Source: Bordetella genomosp. 4
GTDB lineage: Bacteria > Pseudomonadota > Gammaproteobacteria > Burkholderiales > Burkholderiaceae_B
DNA length: 64,000 bases
Assembly: GCF_002261185.1 (NCBI RefSeq)
Contig: NZ_NEVQ01000022.1
Location: forward strand, 186,001-250,000
Direction: 5' to 3'
Positions 27,155 to 35,811 of the stretch are shown piece after piece. The position numbers and the translations under genes are program-made. Under the pieces are notes generated by a model. That model was not told the DNA's origin. It worked only from the letters and a program-made list of their open reading frames with translations, and made no database searches. Numbering within the stretch: position 1 is the stretch's first letter; the number at the start of each line of letters is the position of its first letter.

Positions 27155-28480
27155 ATGAATGCCCCCACCGATTTGCCCGACCTGTCCCATCTGTGGATGC
27201 CCTTTACCGCCAATCGGCAGTTCAAGAGCAAACCGCGCCTGCTGGCCAGCGCCAAGGGCATGTACTACACCTCGGTTGACGGCCGCCAGATCCTGGATGG
27301 CACCTCTGGCCTGTGGTGCGTCAATGCCGGCCACTGCCGCGAAGAAATCGTGCAAGCCATCGCCAGCCAAGCCGCAGAGATGGACTACGCGCCCGGTTTC
27401 CAGCTGGGGCACCCCTTGGCCTTCGAAGCCGCATCGGCCGTTGCCGCGCTCATGCCGCAGGGCCTGGACCGCATCTTCTTTACCAACTCCGGCTCCGAGT
27501 CAGTCGATACCGCACTGAAAATCGCCCTGGCCTACCACCGCGCCCGCGGCGAAGGCCAGCGCACGCGCCTGATCGGCCGTGAGCGCGGCTACCACGGCGT
27601 GGGATTCGGCGGCATCTCCGTCGGCGGCATCTCGCCCAACCGCAAGACCTTCTCCGGCGCCCTGTTGCCCGCCGTCGATCACCTGCCGCACACCCACAAC
27701 CTGGAGAAAAACGCCTTCTCGAAGGGCCAACCCGCCTGGGGCGAACATCTGGCCGACGATCTCGAACGCATCGTCGCCCTGCATGACCCCTCCACGATTG
27801 CCGCCGTCATCGTTGAACCCATGGCCGGCTCTACCGGTGTCCTGGTCCCCCCTAAAGGCTACCTGGAACGCCTGCGCGCCATCACTGCCAAATACGGCAT
27901 CCTGCTGATCTTTGACGAAGTCATCACCGGCTTTGGCCGCCTGGGCGCCGCCACCGCGAGCGAATACTTCGGCGTTACTCCCGACCTGATCACTATGGCC
28001 AAAGGCATCAGCAACGCAGCGGTCCCCGCGGGCGCTGTCGCCGTCAAACGCGATATCCACGACGCCATTGTCAACGGCGTACAAGGCGGCATCGAGTTTT
28101 TCCATGGCTACACCTACTCGGCCCATCCCTTGGCCGCGGCAGCCATCCTGGCCACGCTGGACATCTACCAGCGCGACAAACTCTTCACCCGCGCCCGCGA
28201 GCTTTCCGCCACCTTCGAAGCCGCCGCCCACAGTCTGAAAGGCGCCCCTCACGTCATTGACGTGCGTAACATTGGCTTGGTCACCGGCATCGAACTCGCG
28301 CCCCGTGAAGGCGCGCCCGGCGCCCGCGCTGCCGAGGCATTCCAAAAATGCTTCGACAGCGGCCTCATGGTCCGCTACACCGGCGACACCATTGCTCTCT
28401 CGCCTCCCCTGATCATCGAAGAAGCCCAGATCGCGGAGCTCTTCCAGCACATCGGCAATGCACTGAAAAGCATTGCCTGA
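27155..28480 (+). CDS. omega-amino acid--pyruvate aminotransferase (class III)
   Basis: 441 residues. It has LSHLWMPFTANRQFK at the N terminus, the pyridoxal-phosphate site TNSGSESVDTALK, the Asp in LLIFDEVITGFGRLG and the Schiff-base Lys in LITMAKGISNAAVP. This is the pattern of beta-alanine/omega-amino acid:pyruvate transaminases, which convert beta-alanine or similar amines to semialdehydes. The usual partner, a methylmalonate-semialdehyde dehydrogenase gene, is absent here. The start is ATG 27155, with GGAG about 8 nt before. Regulation by the divergent MocR protein is likely. Confidence 0.88.
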   Translation: MNAPTDLPDLSHLWMPFTANRQFKSKPRLLASAKGMYYTSVDGRQILDGTSGLWCVNAGHCREEIVQAIASQAAEMDYAPGFQLGHPLAFEAASAVAALMPQGLDRIFFTNSGSESVDTALKIALAYHRARGEGQRTRLIGRERGYHGVGFGGISVGGISPNRKTFSGALLPAVDHLPHTHNLEKNAFSKGQPAWGEHLADDLERIVALHDPSTIAAVIVEPMAGSTGVLVPPKGYLERLRAITAKYGILLIFDEVITGFGRLGAATASEYFGVTPDLITMAKGISNAAVPAGAVAVKRDIHDAIVNGVQGGIEFFHGYTYSAHPLAAAAILATLDIYQRDKLFTRARELSATFEAAAHSLKGAPHVIDVRNIGLVTGIELAPREGAPGARAAEAFQKCFDSGLMVRYTGDTIALSPPLIIEEAQIAELFQHIGNALKSIA

Positions 28481-29033
28481 TTATCGAATCGGGCTCTGAT
28501 GGAATGAGCCTGAGTACGATATCTTTCGGTGGCTTTAGTGCAGGGAAAGATCGGGTTCTTAACGCGTTTGTCGCCGCCCGGCGGGAGTCGCGGACAGGCC
28601 TGGTCGGCTGACTCACCCCCTGAACGGGGGTTCGGCCTTCGTCCGCAAAGGATTGGCGGGCCGGGGGCCAAACTCGCTTCGCTCAAACATGGCCCCCGGA
28701 CTTCCCCCGCCAATCCTCTGCGGACTCGGCAGCCTCCGACAGGCCTGCCCGCGACTCCCGCCGCGCGGCGACAAACTCAGATCAGATAAGCCGAACCGTT
28801 CGCCGTTCATTGCTGCAGTCGGGGCGGAAACGCCATCGCTAAAAACAAACTCCCACGTCAAAAACAAACGCTAATTACAAAAACAAACATCTCAACAAAA
28901 CGCCTTCCCCGCCTCACAGGCATGCCTCATCCAAACATCCGGGCAAAGCCTGATTGCCCATCCCTTGCATCTTCCGCAGAATCCTTATAGTCAACTACCA
29001 CCAACGCACGCCCACTACAGAAGGATCGTACCG
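28481..29033. other. 553-bp gene-free region with a nested inverted repeat
   Basis: It contains the element at 28566-28776 and AT-richer DNA (28830-29000) in which a promoter for the peptidase/peptide-transport operon could lie. The stretch AAAAACAAAC recurs three times in 28840-28890. I see no coding frame. Confidence 0.7.
28566..28776. repeat. 211-bp nested inverted-repeat element (element C)
   Basis: The outer arms 28566-28602 and 28740-28776 are 37 bp and complementary at 35 positions. Inside, an ACCCCC/GGGGGT hairpin (28615-28631) is followed by a second long hairpin: 28642-28660 pairs with 28706-28724 (18 of 19), 28661-28670 pairs perfectly with 28690-28699, a 6-nt bulge intervenes, and the 19-nt loop contains CGCTTCG. 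The internal sequence is not homologous to the two elements near 45 kb, apart from a shared CGGACTCGGC that may be chance. It is probably a dispersed palindromic repeat. Confidence 0.7.
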
Positions 29034-30545
29034 ATGCGTATCGGGATAGGCGGGTTCCAGCACGAAACAAACACTTTTGCACCCTCACGCGCCACCTGGG
29101 AAGAATTCGCCGACAAAGGCGGCGGGTGGCCCAAACTAGTATCCGGTCCAGCCATGTTTGACGCCGTTGCAGGCGCCAACATCCCCATCGCTGGCTTCAT
29201 CGACGCCATGCGTGCCTATACCCTCCTACCCACCACCTGGGCCGCAGCCAGCCCATCCGGACACGTCACCCGCGACGCCTACGAGCGTATCAGCGGCATG
29301 ATTCTCAGCGGCCTGGAACAAGCACTCCCCCTGGACGGCGTCTATCTGGATCTGCACGGCGCGATGGTGGCCGAACATCTCGACGATGGCGAAGGCGAAC
29401 TCCTGCGCCGCGTACGCGCATTAGTCGGCCCGAACGTTCCCATCGTCGCGAGCCTGGACCTGCACGCCAACGTCACGCGCGCCATGATCGCGCACGCCGA
29501 CAGCCTGATCTGCTATCGCACCTATCCGCACATCGACATGGCCGAAACCGGTCAACGTGCAGCACAACTGCTCGATCGCCGATTGCACGGCATGCCGCGC
29601 CCCTACGTCGCCCTGCGCAGCATCCCTTATTTGATTTCGCTGTGCTGGCAATCGACCGACATCGAGCCCTCGAACAGCCTGTATCAGCGGCTCGAGGACC
29701 TCGAGTCTCGCGATTCCTCGATCAGCTTGTCCTTTGCCACAGGCTTTCCAGCGGCTGACTTTCCCGAATGCGCTCCCACTGTCTGGGCCTATGGCGACAC
29801 ACAGGCCGACGCCGACGCGGCAGCAGATGCCATGGAACGCGCCGTCCTCAATGCCGAAGCCGACTTTGGCGGCAAGATACTGAACGCCGACGAAGCAGTG
29901 CAAATGGCCATCACCCTGGCTCACACCAGCCTTCGCCCCATCGTCATTGCCGACGTCCAGGACAATCCCGGCGCAGGCGGCAGCTCAGACACTACCGGCA
30001 TTTTGCGTGCACTGATACGCCACAACGCTACCAATGCAGCCATCGGTTTGATCGTGGATCCTGCGGCGGCGCTCGCTGCGCATCACGCAGGCGAAGGCAA
30101 AACCGTGCGCCTCGCGCTGGGCGGGCATTCGGGCATCCCCGACGACGAACCACTCGAAGCCGACTACATCGTCGAAAAAATTTCCGATGGCCGTTTCGAC
30201 ACGCACGGCGCGTTTTACCGGGGCTTTCACATGGACCTGGGCCCCAGTGCCTGCTTGCGCCTGAATGACGTACGCATTGTGGTCGCGTCCAACAAAGTTC
30301 AGATGGCGGATCAGGAAATGTTCCGCTTTGCCGGCATTGAACCCACGCGCCAGGCCATCCTCGTATTGAAAAGCTCGGCCCATTTCCGGGCCGACTTCAC
30401 CCAGATTGCGCAGACTATCCTGGTGTGCGCTGCGCCCGGATCGATGCTGATGGATGCAGCACAGCAGCCATGGACACGGCTACGCCACGGCATCAGAATG
30501 GCGCCTTGCGGTCCCGCCTTTGAGGCCCGCACGGCAACACTCTGA
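29034..30545 (+). CDS. M81 family metallopeptidase (microcystinase C/MlrC-like), first copy
   Basis: 503 residues of the DUF1485/M81 fold. Metal-site candidates are GGFQHETNTFAPS at the N terminus, YLDLHGAMVAEH near residue 105, SLDLHANVT near 140 and YRTYPHIDMAETG near 160. MlrC hydrolyses linear peptides with unusual residues in microcystin breakdown; other members have unknown peptide or amide substrates. AAGGA lies 8 nt before the ATG at 29034. It opens an operon with a peptide ABC transporter and a second M81 gene, pointing to uptake and cleavage of a particular peptide. Confidence 0.87.
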   Translation: MRIGIGGFQHETNTFAPSRATWEEFADKGGGWPKLVSGPAMFDAVAGANIPIAGFIDAMRAYTLLPTTWAAASPSGHVTRDAYERISGMILSGLEQALPLDGVYLDLHGAMVAEHLDDGEGELLRRVRALVGPNVPIVASLDLHANVTRAMIAHADSLICYRTYPHIDMAETGQRAAQLLDRRLHGMPRPYVALRSIPYLISLCWQSTDIEPSNSLYQRLEDLESRDSSISLSFATGFPAADFPECAPTVWAYGDTQADADAAADAMERAVLNAEADFGGKILNADEAVQMAITLAHTSLRPIVIADVQDNPGAGGSSDTTGILRALIRHNATNAAIGLIVDPAAALAAHHAGEGKTVRLALGGHSGIPDDEPLEADYIVEKISDGRFDTHGAFYRGFHMDLGPSACLRLNDVRIVVASNKVQMADQEMFRFAGIEPTRQAILVLKSSAHFRADFTQIAQTILVCAAPGSMLMDAAQQPWTRLRHGIRMAPCGPAFEARTATL

Positions 30546-30624
30546 CCGTATATGCTGCCTTTGCGGCACATGCGGTCATGCGGCGGCTCTCGCTCGCCCA
30601 ACAACGGAAAGAAAGGGGATTTTC

Positions 30625-32190
30625 ATGTTGAAGTTTGTTCGTGCGGCCGCCCTGGCCGGTGCTGCGATCCTGGCAGTGGGAAGCGCCCATGCAGAAACCG
30701 CCATTCGCGCGGTCATGCATTCCCCGCTGCGATTGACCGACCCTCATGCCACCACCGCGTACATCACGACGTGGCATGGCTACATGATCTATGACACCTT
30801 GCTGGCCACCGACGCCAACAACAAAATCCAGCCGCAAATGCTGGACAAGTGGGACGTGTCGAGTGATGGCAAGACCTACACCATGACACTGCGGGCCGGC
30901 CTGAAATGGCATGACGGCCAGCCCGTCAAGGCTGAAGACTGCGTCGCCTCGATCAAGCGCTGGGCCGCCGGCGATGGCATGGGCCGCACGCTGCTGAAAT
31001 TTGTCTCCAGCATTGACGTGGTCGATGACAACAGCTTTCGCATCGTCATGACCGAGCCCACGGACCTGGCCTTGCGTGCGCTCTCCAAACCCACCGGCAC
31101 TGCAGCGTTCATGATGCCCAAGCGCATCGCTGAGACGCCTATCGGCAAGCCCATCACCGACATGACAGGCTCCGGCCCGTTCAAGGTCGCCGAATTCAAA
31201 CCCGGCGTCAAAACGGTCTATGTCAAGAACACGGACTATGTGCCGCGCAAAGAACCCGCCAGCGGATTGGCGGGCGGCAAAGTCGTCAACGTAGACAAAG
31301 TGGTCTGGGACGTCATGCCCGATGCGCTGACCACAGCGAATGCGCTGTTGGGCGGCGAGCTCGACTACGTCGAACAGTTCCCGTATGACCTCTTGCCCAT
31401 GCTGGATGGCAACGACGAATTCAAGGTCGAGTCGCTCAGCCCGGTAGGCTATTTCACGATGTATCGCTTCAATTTCAAGTACCCGCCCTTCGACAATAAG
31501 AAAATCCGCCAGGCCGCCATGTATGCGATCGGCCAGGAAGACGTCATGAAGGCACTGGTAGGCAATCCGAAGTATTACCAGACCTGCGCCTCGCTCTGGG
31601 GCTGCGGCACGCCGTTTGAAAGCGATATCGGCAAAGATGTCGTCGTACCGTCCAACATCGATAAAGCCAAGGCGCTACTCAAAGAAGCCGGGTACGACAA
31701 CACGCCTATCTTGGTCATGCACGCGACCGACGTCGGCACCCTCAGCCCGCAACCCGTCGTCATGGCGGAGGCGCTGCGCAAAGCCGGCTTTAACGTGAAC
31801 CTGGCCGCCATGGACTGGCAAAGCGTCGCCACTCGACGCGCGTCGAAGGCCGCACCGGATGCTGGCGGCTGGAACATCCACAACACCAACTGGTACGCCA
31901 CCGACATCATGGACCCGGTGCGCTCGGCCCCTGCATCGGCCAATGGCGACAGTGCCTGGTTCGGCTGGCCGAATTTCCCGGAAATCGAAGCCTTGCGCAC
32001 CAAGTTCGCGTTGACCTCGGATCCCGCCGAACAAAAGAAAATCGCCGACGAAGCGCAACGCATCGGTATCGACGAGGGCCTGTATGTGCCGCTGGGTCAG
32101 ATGTCTGTTCCCACCGCGTACTCCGTCAAACTCAGCGGGCTGGTGCACGCACCGATCATGGCGTTCTGGAACGTCAAGAAAGCTCCTTGA
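30625..32190 (+). CDS. ABC transporter substrate-binding protein, oligopeptide/dipeptide family (SBP_bac_5)
   Basis: 521 residues with a signal peptide (MLKFVRAAALAGAAILAVGSAHA, cleaved after AHA). The family 5 binding fold includes the characteristic GKTYTMTLRAGLKWHDGQPV motif and a C-terminal YVPLGQM segment. It delivers peptides or similar ligands to the permeases encoded directly downstream. The start is ATG 30625 with AAAGGGG before it. Confidence 0.92.
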   Translation: MLKFVRAAALAGAAILAVGSAHAETAIRAVMHSPLRLTDPHATTAYITTWHGYMIYDTLLATDANNKIQPQMLDKWDVSSDGKTYTMTLRAGLKWHDGQPVKAEDCVASIKRWAAGDGMGRTLLKFVSSIDVVDDNSFRIVMTEPTDLALRALSKPTGTAAFMMPKRIAETPIGKPITDMTGSGPFKVAEFKPGVKTVYVKNTDYVPRKEPASGLAGGKVVNVDKVVWDVMPDALTTANALLGGELDYVEQFPYDLLPMLDGNDEFKVESLSPVGYFTMYRFNFKYPPFDNKKIRQAAMYAIGQEDVMKALVGNPKYYQTCASLWGCGTPFESDIGKDVVVPSNIDKAKALLKEAGYDNTPILVMHATDVGTLSPQPVVMAEALRKAGFNVNLAAMDWQSVATRRASKAAPDAGGWNIHNTNWYATDIMDPVRSAPASANGDSAWFGWPNFPEIEALRTKFALTSDPAEQKKIADEAQRIGIDEGLYVPLGQMSVPTAYSVKLSGLVHAPIMAFWNVKKAP

Positions 32191-32205
32191 TCCGGTAGCC
32201 CCGTC

Positions 32206-33147
32206 ATGCTGGCTTTTATTCTGCGCCGACTCCTGGCCACCATTCCGGTACTCATCCTGGTTGCCGTGGTCGTCTTTGCCATCTTGCGTCTGAGTCCTGG
32301 CGATCCGGCTGTCATCATGGCCGGCGACGGGGCCACGCCCGAACGCATCGAGCAGATACGCCAGGTGATGGGGCTGGATCAACCGCTGTTCAAACAGTTC
32401 TTTCTTTGGGCCGGCCGCCTCGTACAGGGCGATTTCGGCACGTCATTGATGTCGGGCGTGCCTGTACGGCAGTTGATCGGGCAACGTCTGGAACCCTCGC
32501 TCAGCCTCGCTGTGCTGACACTGGTGTTCACGCTGATCGTGGCGCTGCCGCTGGGCATTCTGGCCGCCTGGAAACAGGGCCGCTTGCTCGACCGCATGGT
32601 CATGGGATTTTCCGTATTGGGTTTTTCCGTGCCGGTCTTCGTGACAGGGTATCTCTTGATCTGGGGCTTCGCGATCGAACTGAACTGGTTCAAGGTGCAA
32701 GGCTATACGCCCTTATCCAGCGGTTTCTGGCCCTTTCTCCATCGGTTGATTTTGCCTGCGCTGGCGCTTTCTACCATCTACATTGCACTGATTGCGCGCA
32801 TCACCCGCACCAGCGTCATCGAAGTCATGGGCGAAGACTTCATCCGCACTGCACGCGCAAAAGGCTTGGGCGAAACCGGCGTATTGCTGGGACATGCGCT
32901 ACGCAATGCGGCCGTACCCATCGCCACGGTGATCGGCGTGGGCATTGCCTTGTTGATCAGTGGCGTCGTCGTCACGGAGTCGGTGTTTAACATCCCTGGC
33001 CTGGGACGTCTGGTGGTCGAGGCGGTGTTGGCGCGCGATTATCCGGTCATTCAAGGGCTGACGCTGTTCTTTGCCTTTGTATATGTGTTCATCAATCTGG
33101 TCGTCGATTGCGCCTATACGCTGTTCGACCCGCGCATCAGGTACTGA
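32206..33147 (+). CDS. peptide ABC transporter permease (DppB/OppB type)
   Basis: 313 residues with six predicted membrane segments. It starts with the family-typical MLAFILRRLLATIPVLILV and RLSPGDPA, and has the EAA loop with the ATPase-contacting helix in RTARAKGLGETGVLLGHALRNA. It forms half of the membrane channel. It lies 15 bp after the binding-protein gene. Confidence 0.93.
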   Translation: MLAFILRRLLATIPVLILVAVVVFAILRLSPGDPAVIMAGDGATPERIEQIRQVMGLDQPLFKQFFLWAGRLVQGDFGTSLMSGVPVRQLIGQRLEPSLSLAVLTLVFTLIVALPLGILAAWKQGRLLDRMVMGFSVLGFSVPVFVTGYLLIWGFAIELNWFKVQGYTPLSSGFWPFLHRLILPALALSTIYIALIARITRTSVIEVMGEDFIRTARAKGLGETGVLLGHALRNAAVPIATVIGVGIALLISGVVVTESVFNIPGLGRLVVEAVLARDYPVIQGLTLFFAFVYVFINLVVDCAYTLFDPRIRY

Positions 33148-33149
33148 CC

Positions 33150-34049
33150 ATGGCCACCCCGCCCAACGTCGCCGCCCCTGCCGTTCAGGCACCCGACATA
33201 GCGCCACGATCCACGGCATGGCATCGCGTGCGGCAGGGATTCAAAAGCTGGCCTGTGCTGCTGGCGCTGGCGATTCTGCTCATCATCACGGCGGCCGCGC
33301 TGTTGGCTCCTTGGCTAGGGACAGTCGACCCGACTGCCCTGGACCCTGGCCAGCGGCTCAAACGGCCCTTTACCGAAACCTTGCTGGGAACAGACGCGTT
33401 TGGCCGTGATCTCTGGTCCCGCATCGTGTACGGCGCACGCGTCTCGCTCATCACCGGCCTGGGCGCCGCGGTCATCAGTGTCGCCCTGGGCTTGATCATC
33501 GGCCTGCTCGCAGGCTGGTTCCGTCGATTGGACGGATTCATCATGCGCGTCATGGACGCGATCATGGCGATCCCGGGAATCTTGCTGGCGATCTCGTTGG
33601 TCGCCGTCACCGGCGCGAGTCTGACCACGGTCCTGGTGGCCGTCACCATTCCAGAAATTCCTCGCGTCGTACGCCTCGTACGCGGCCAGATTCTCAGCGT
33701 ACGCGGCGAGCCCTACGTCGAGGCTGCGCTGGCGCTGGGCACACCATTGCCGCTGCTGTTGTGGCGCCATATGGTGCCCAGCACGATTGCTCCGCTCACC
33801 GTGCAAGGTACCTACGTATTCGCCTCGGCCATGCTGACAGAGGCCATTCTCAGTTTTCTGGGGGCAGGCATTCCGCCGGAAATTCCGTCCTGGGGCAACA
33901 TCATGTCCGAGGGTCGCATGTACTTTCGAATGCTGCCTGGCCTGATTCTGTTCCCCGGCCTGTTTCTGTCGCTCACGGTGCTCAGTGTCAACATTCTGGG
34001 TGATGCGTTGCGCGACGCACTCGACCCCAAAATGGTACGCAGGATCTAA
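33150..34049 (+). CDS. peptide ABC transporter permease (DppC/OppC type)
   Basis: 299 residues. A short cytoplasmic N terminus is followed by six membrane segments, the motif LLGTDAFGRDLWSRIVYGARVSL typical of DppC/OppC, and the EAA loop VEAALALGTPLPLLLWRHMVPST. It pairs with the preceding permease. ATG 33150 is only 2 bp after the upstream stop, so translation is probably coupled. Confidence 0.93.
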   Translation: MATPPNVAAPAVQAPDIAPRSTAWHRVRQGFKSWPVLLALAILLIITAAALLAPWLGTVDPTALDPGQRLKRPFTETLLGTDAFGRDLWSRIVYGARVSLITGLGAAVISVALGLIIGLLAGWFRRLDGFIMRVMDAIMAIPGILLAISLVAVTGASLTTVLVAVTIPEIPRVVRLVRGQILSVRGEPYVEAALALGTPLPLLLWRHMVPSTIAPLTVQGTYVFASAMLTEAILSFLGAGIPPEIPSWGNIMSEGRMYFRMLPGLILFPGLFLSLTVLSVNILGDALRDALDPKMVRRI

Positions 34050-34053
34050 CGTC

Positions 34054-35715
34054 ATGCCCTATTCCCCGTACCCCCCTGCCGGAGACACCTCGGACGCGGT
34101 CCTGGCCATTCGCAACCTGTCCGTGACGGTTGCCGGCACTGACAAACAGGTCGTCCGCAATCTGAGCCTGGATGTGCGTGCAGGCGAAACCGTCTGCGTA
34201 GTCGGCGAATCAGGATCGGGCAAATCGGTCAGTTCATTGGCCGTCATGGGGTTGCTGCCGCCCGGCGCGCTCAAACCCAGCGGCGCCATTCGCGTCGAAG
34301 GCGAGGACGTCCTCAGCGCAACGCCGCAGCGTTTGCGCGAGATGCGCGCCACCCGTATGGCCATGGTGTTTCAAGAGCCCATGACCGCGCTCAACCCCGT
34401 ACACACCGTGGGCCGCCAGGTCGATGAGGTTCTGCGGCTGCATCGCCGGCTGTCGCGTGCCGAGCGGCGCGAGAAAGTACTGAACATGTTCCGTTCGGTA
34501 CATCTGCCAGACGTCGAGCGCATTTATGACTCGTACCCGCATCAACTCTCTGGCGGTCAGCGCCAGCGTATCGTCATCGCAATGGCGCTCATTCTGGAGC
34601 CTCGCCTGCTGATCGCCGACGAGCCGACCACGGCTCTGGATGTCACCACGCAAAAACAAATCCTCGCACTGATCAAAGAACTGCAGACCGAACACCAGAC
34701 CGCGGTCTTGTTCATCACGCATGATTTTGGCGTCGTCGCAGAAATCGCCGACCGCATTGTGGTCATGAATCGAGGCGATCTGATCGAGTCCGGTACACGC
34801 GACGATATTCTGGCGCGCCCCGAACAAAGCTATACCCGCCGCTTGGTATCGTCCGTGCCCAGCCTGGTCCCATTGCGTCGCGACGCGCCGACGGGCGATC
34901 CGGTATTGCGGGTGCAGGGACTCGGGCGCACCTACATCGACAAACGTTCATTCTGGTCCGGCGGCCTGCGCCAAGTGCCCGCCGCGCAAGACGTCAATCT
35001 GGTACTGCACAAGGGCGAGATCCTGGGTATCGTGGGCGAATCCGGTTCCGGCAAATCCACCGTCGCGCGTTGCATCATGCGCTTGATCGAGCCCACGACA
35101 GGCAAAGTATTGATGGGCAACGACGATATCGCCGCGTTATCGGGCACTGCGCTCAGACCGGTACGCCAGCGTATTCAGATCGTTTTTCAGGATCCTTATC
35201 GCTCGCTGAATCCACGCCGCAAAGTTGGCGAATCCATTATCGAGGGCCTGCTGAATTTCGGCACCCCACGCGATCAGGCTACTGCAAAGGCCGTCGACAC
35301 ATTGCGCGTCGTCGGGCTCGATGCTGAGGCCATGGATCGCTATCCCCACCAGTTTTCCGGCGGACAACGGCAGCGCATCTGCATCGCCCGCGCCTTGGTG
35401 ATGGAACCCGAAGTCCTCGTTGCCGACGAGGCCGTCTCGGCATTGGATGTCTCGGTGCAGGCCCAAGTATTAGGCTTGCTGGAACAAATCCGCCAACGCA
35501 CCGGCGTAGGCGTGTTGTTCATTACGCACGACCTGCGAGTCGCGGCGCAAATCTGCGACACGATCCTGGTCATGCAACGCGGGCAAGTCGTAGAAACGGG
35601 CGCAGCAGAAACCGTGCTCACGCAGCCAACACACGATTACACCCGCGCCCTGATCGATGCTGCGCCCGGGCGCGGATGGGATTTTCAGCATTTCCGGCCT
35701 CTGGCCGCTGCGTGA
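34054..35715 (+). CDS. peptide ABC transporter, fused dual ATP-binding protein (DppD-DppF type)
   Basis: 553 residues carrying two complete nucleotide-binding domains. The first has Walker A GESGSGKSVSS, LSGGQRQRI and Walker B LLIADEPTTALD; the second, from about residue 290, has GESGSGKSTVA, FSGGQRQRI and VLVADEAVSALD. Each is followed by the short C-terminal extension of peptide importers. The Walker B catalytic glutamate of the second domain is followed by Ala instead of Pro, a minor variation. The fusion replaces the usual two genes (compare GsiA/YejF). It lies 4 bp after the permease. Confidence 0.92.
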   Translation: MPYSPYPPAGDTSDAVLAIRNLSVTVAGTDKQVVRNLSLDVRAGETVCVVGESGSGKSVSSLAVMGLLPPGALKPSGAIRVEGEDVLSATPQRLREMRATRMAMVFQEPMTALNPVHTVGRQVDEVLRLHRRLSRAERREKVLNMFRSVHLPDVERIYDSYPHQLSGGQRQRIVIAMALILEPRLLIADEPTTALDVTTQKQILALIKELQTEHQTAVLFITHDFGVVAEIADRIVVMNRGDLIESGTRDDILARPEQSYTRRLVSSVPSLVPLRRDAPTGDPVLRVQGLGRTYIDKRSFWSGGLRQVPAAQDVNLVLHKGEILGIVGESGSGKSTVARCIMRLIEPTTGKVLMGNDDIAALSGTALRPVRQRIQIVFQDPYRSLNPRRKVGESIIEGLLNFGTPRDQATAKAVDTLRVVGLDAEAMDRYPHQFSGGQRQRICIARALVMEPEVLVADEAVSALDVSVQAQVLGLLEQIRQRTGVGVLFITHDLRVAAQICDTILVMQRGQVVETGAAETVLTQPTHDYTRALIDAAPGRGWDFQHFRPLAAA

Positions 35716-35811
35716 CGATGACGGCCGATGAGCATAGCGGTTTTCCGGCTTTGCGATCTCTCTCACCGACTTCGACTCTCTCTTCATTGATAGGTTAATA
35801 AGGACTTCGAC

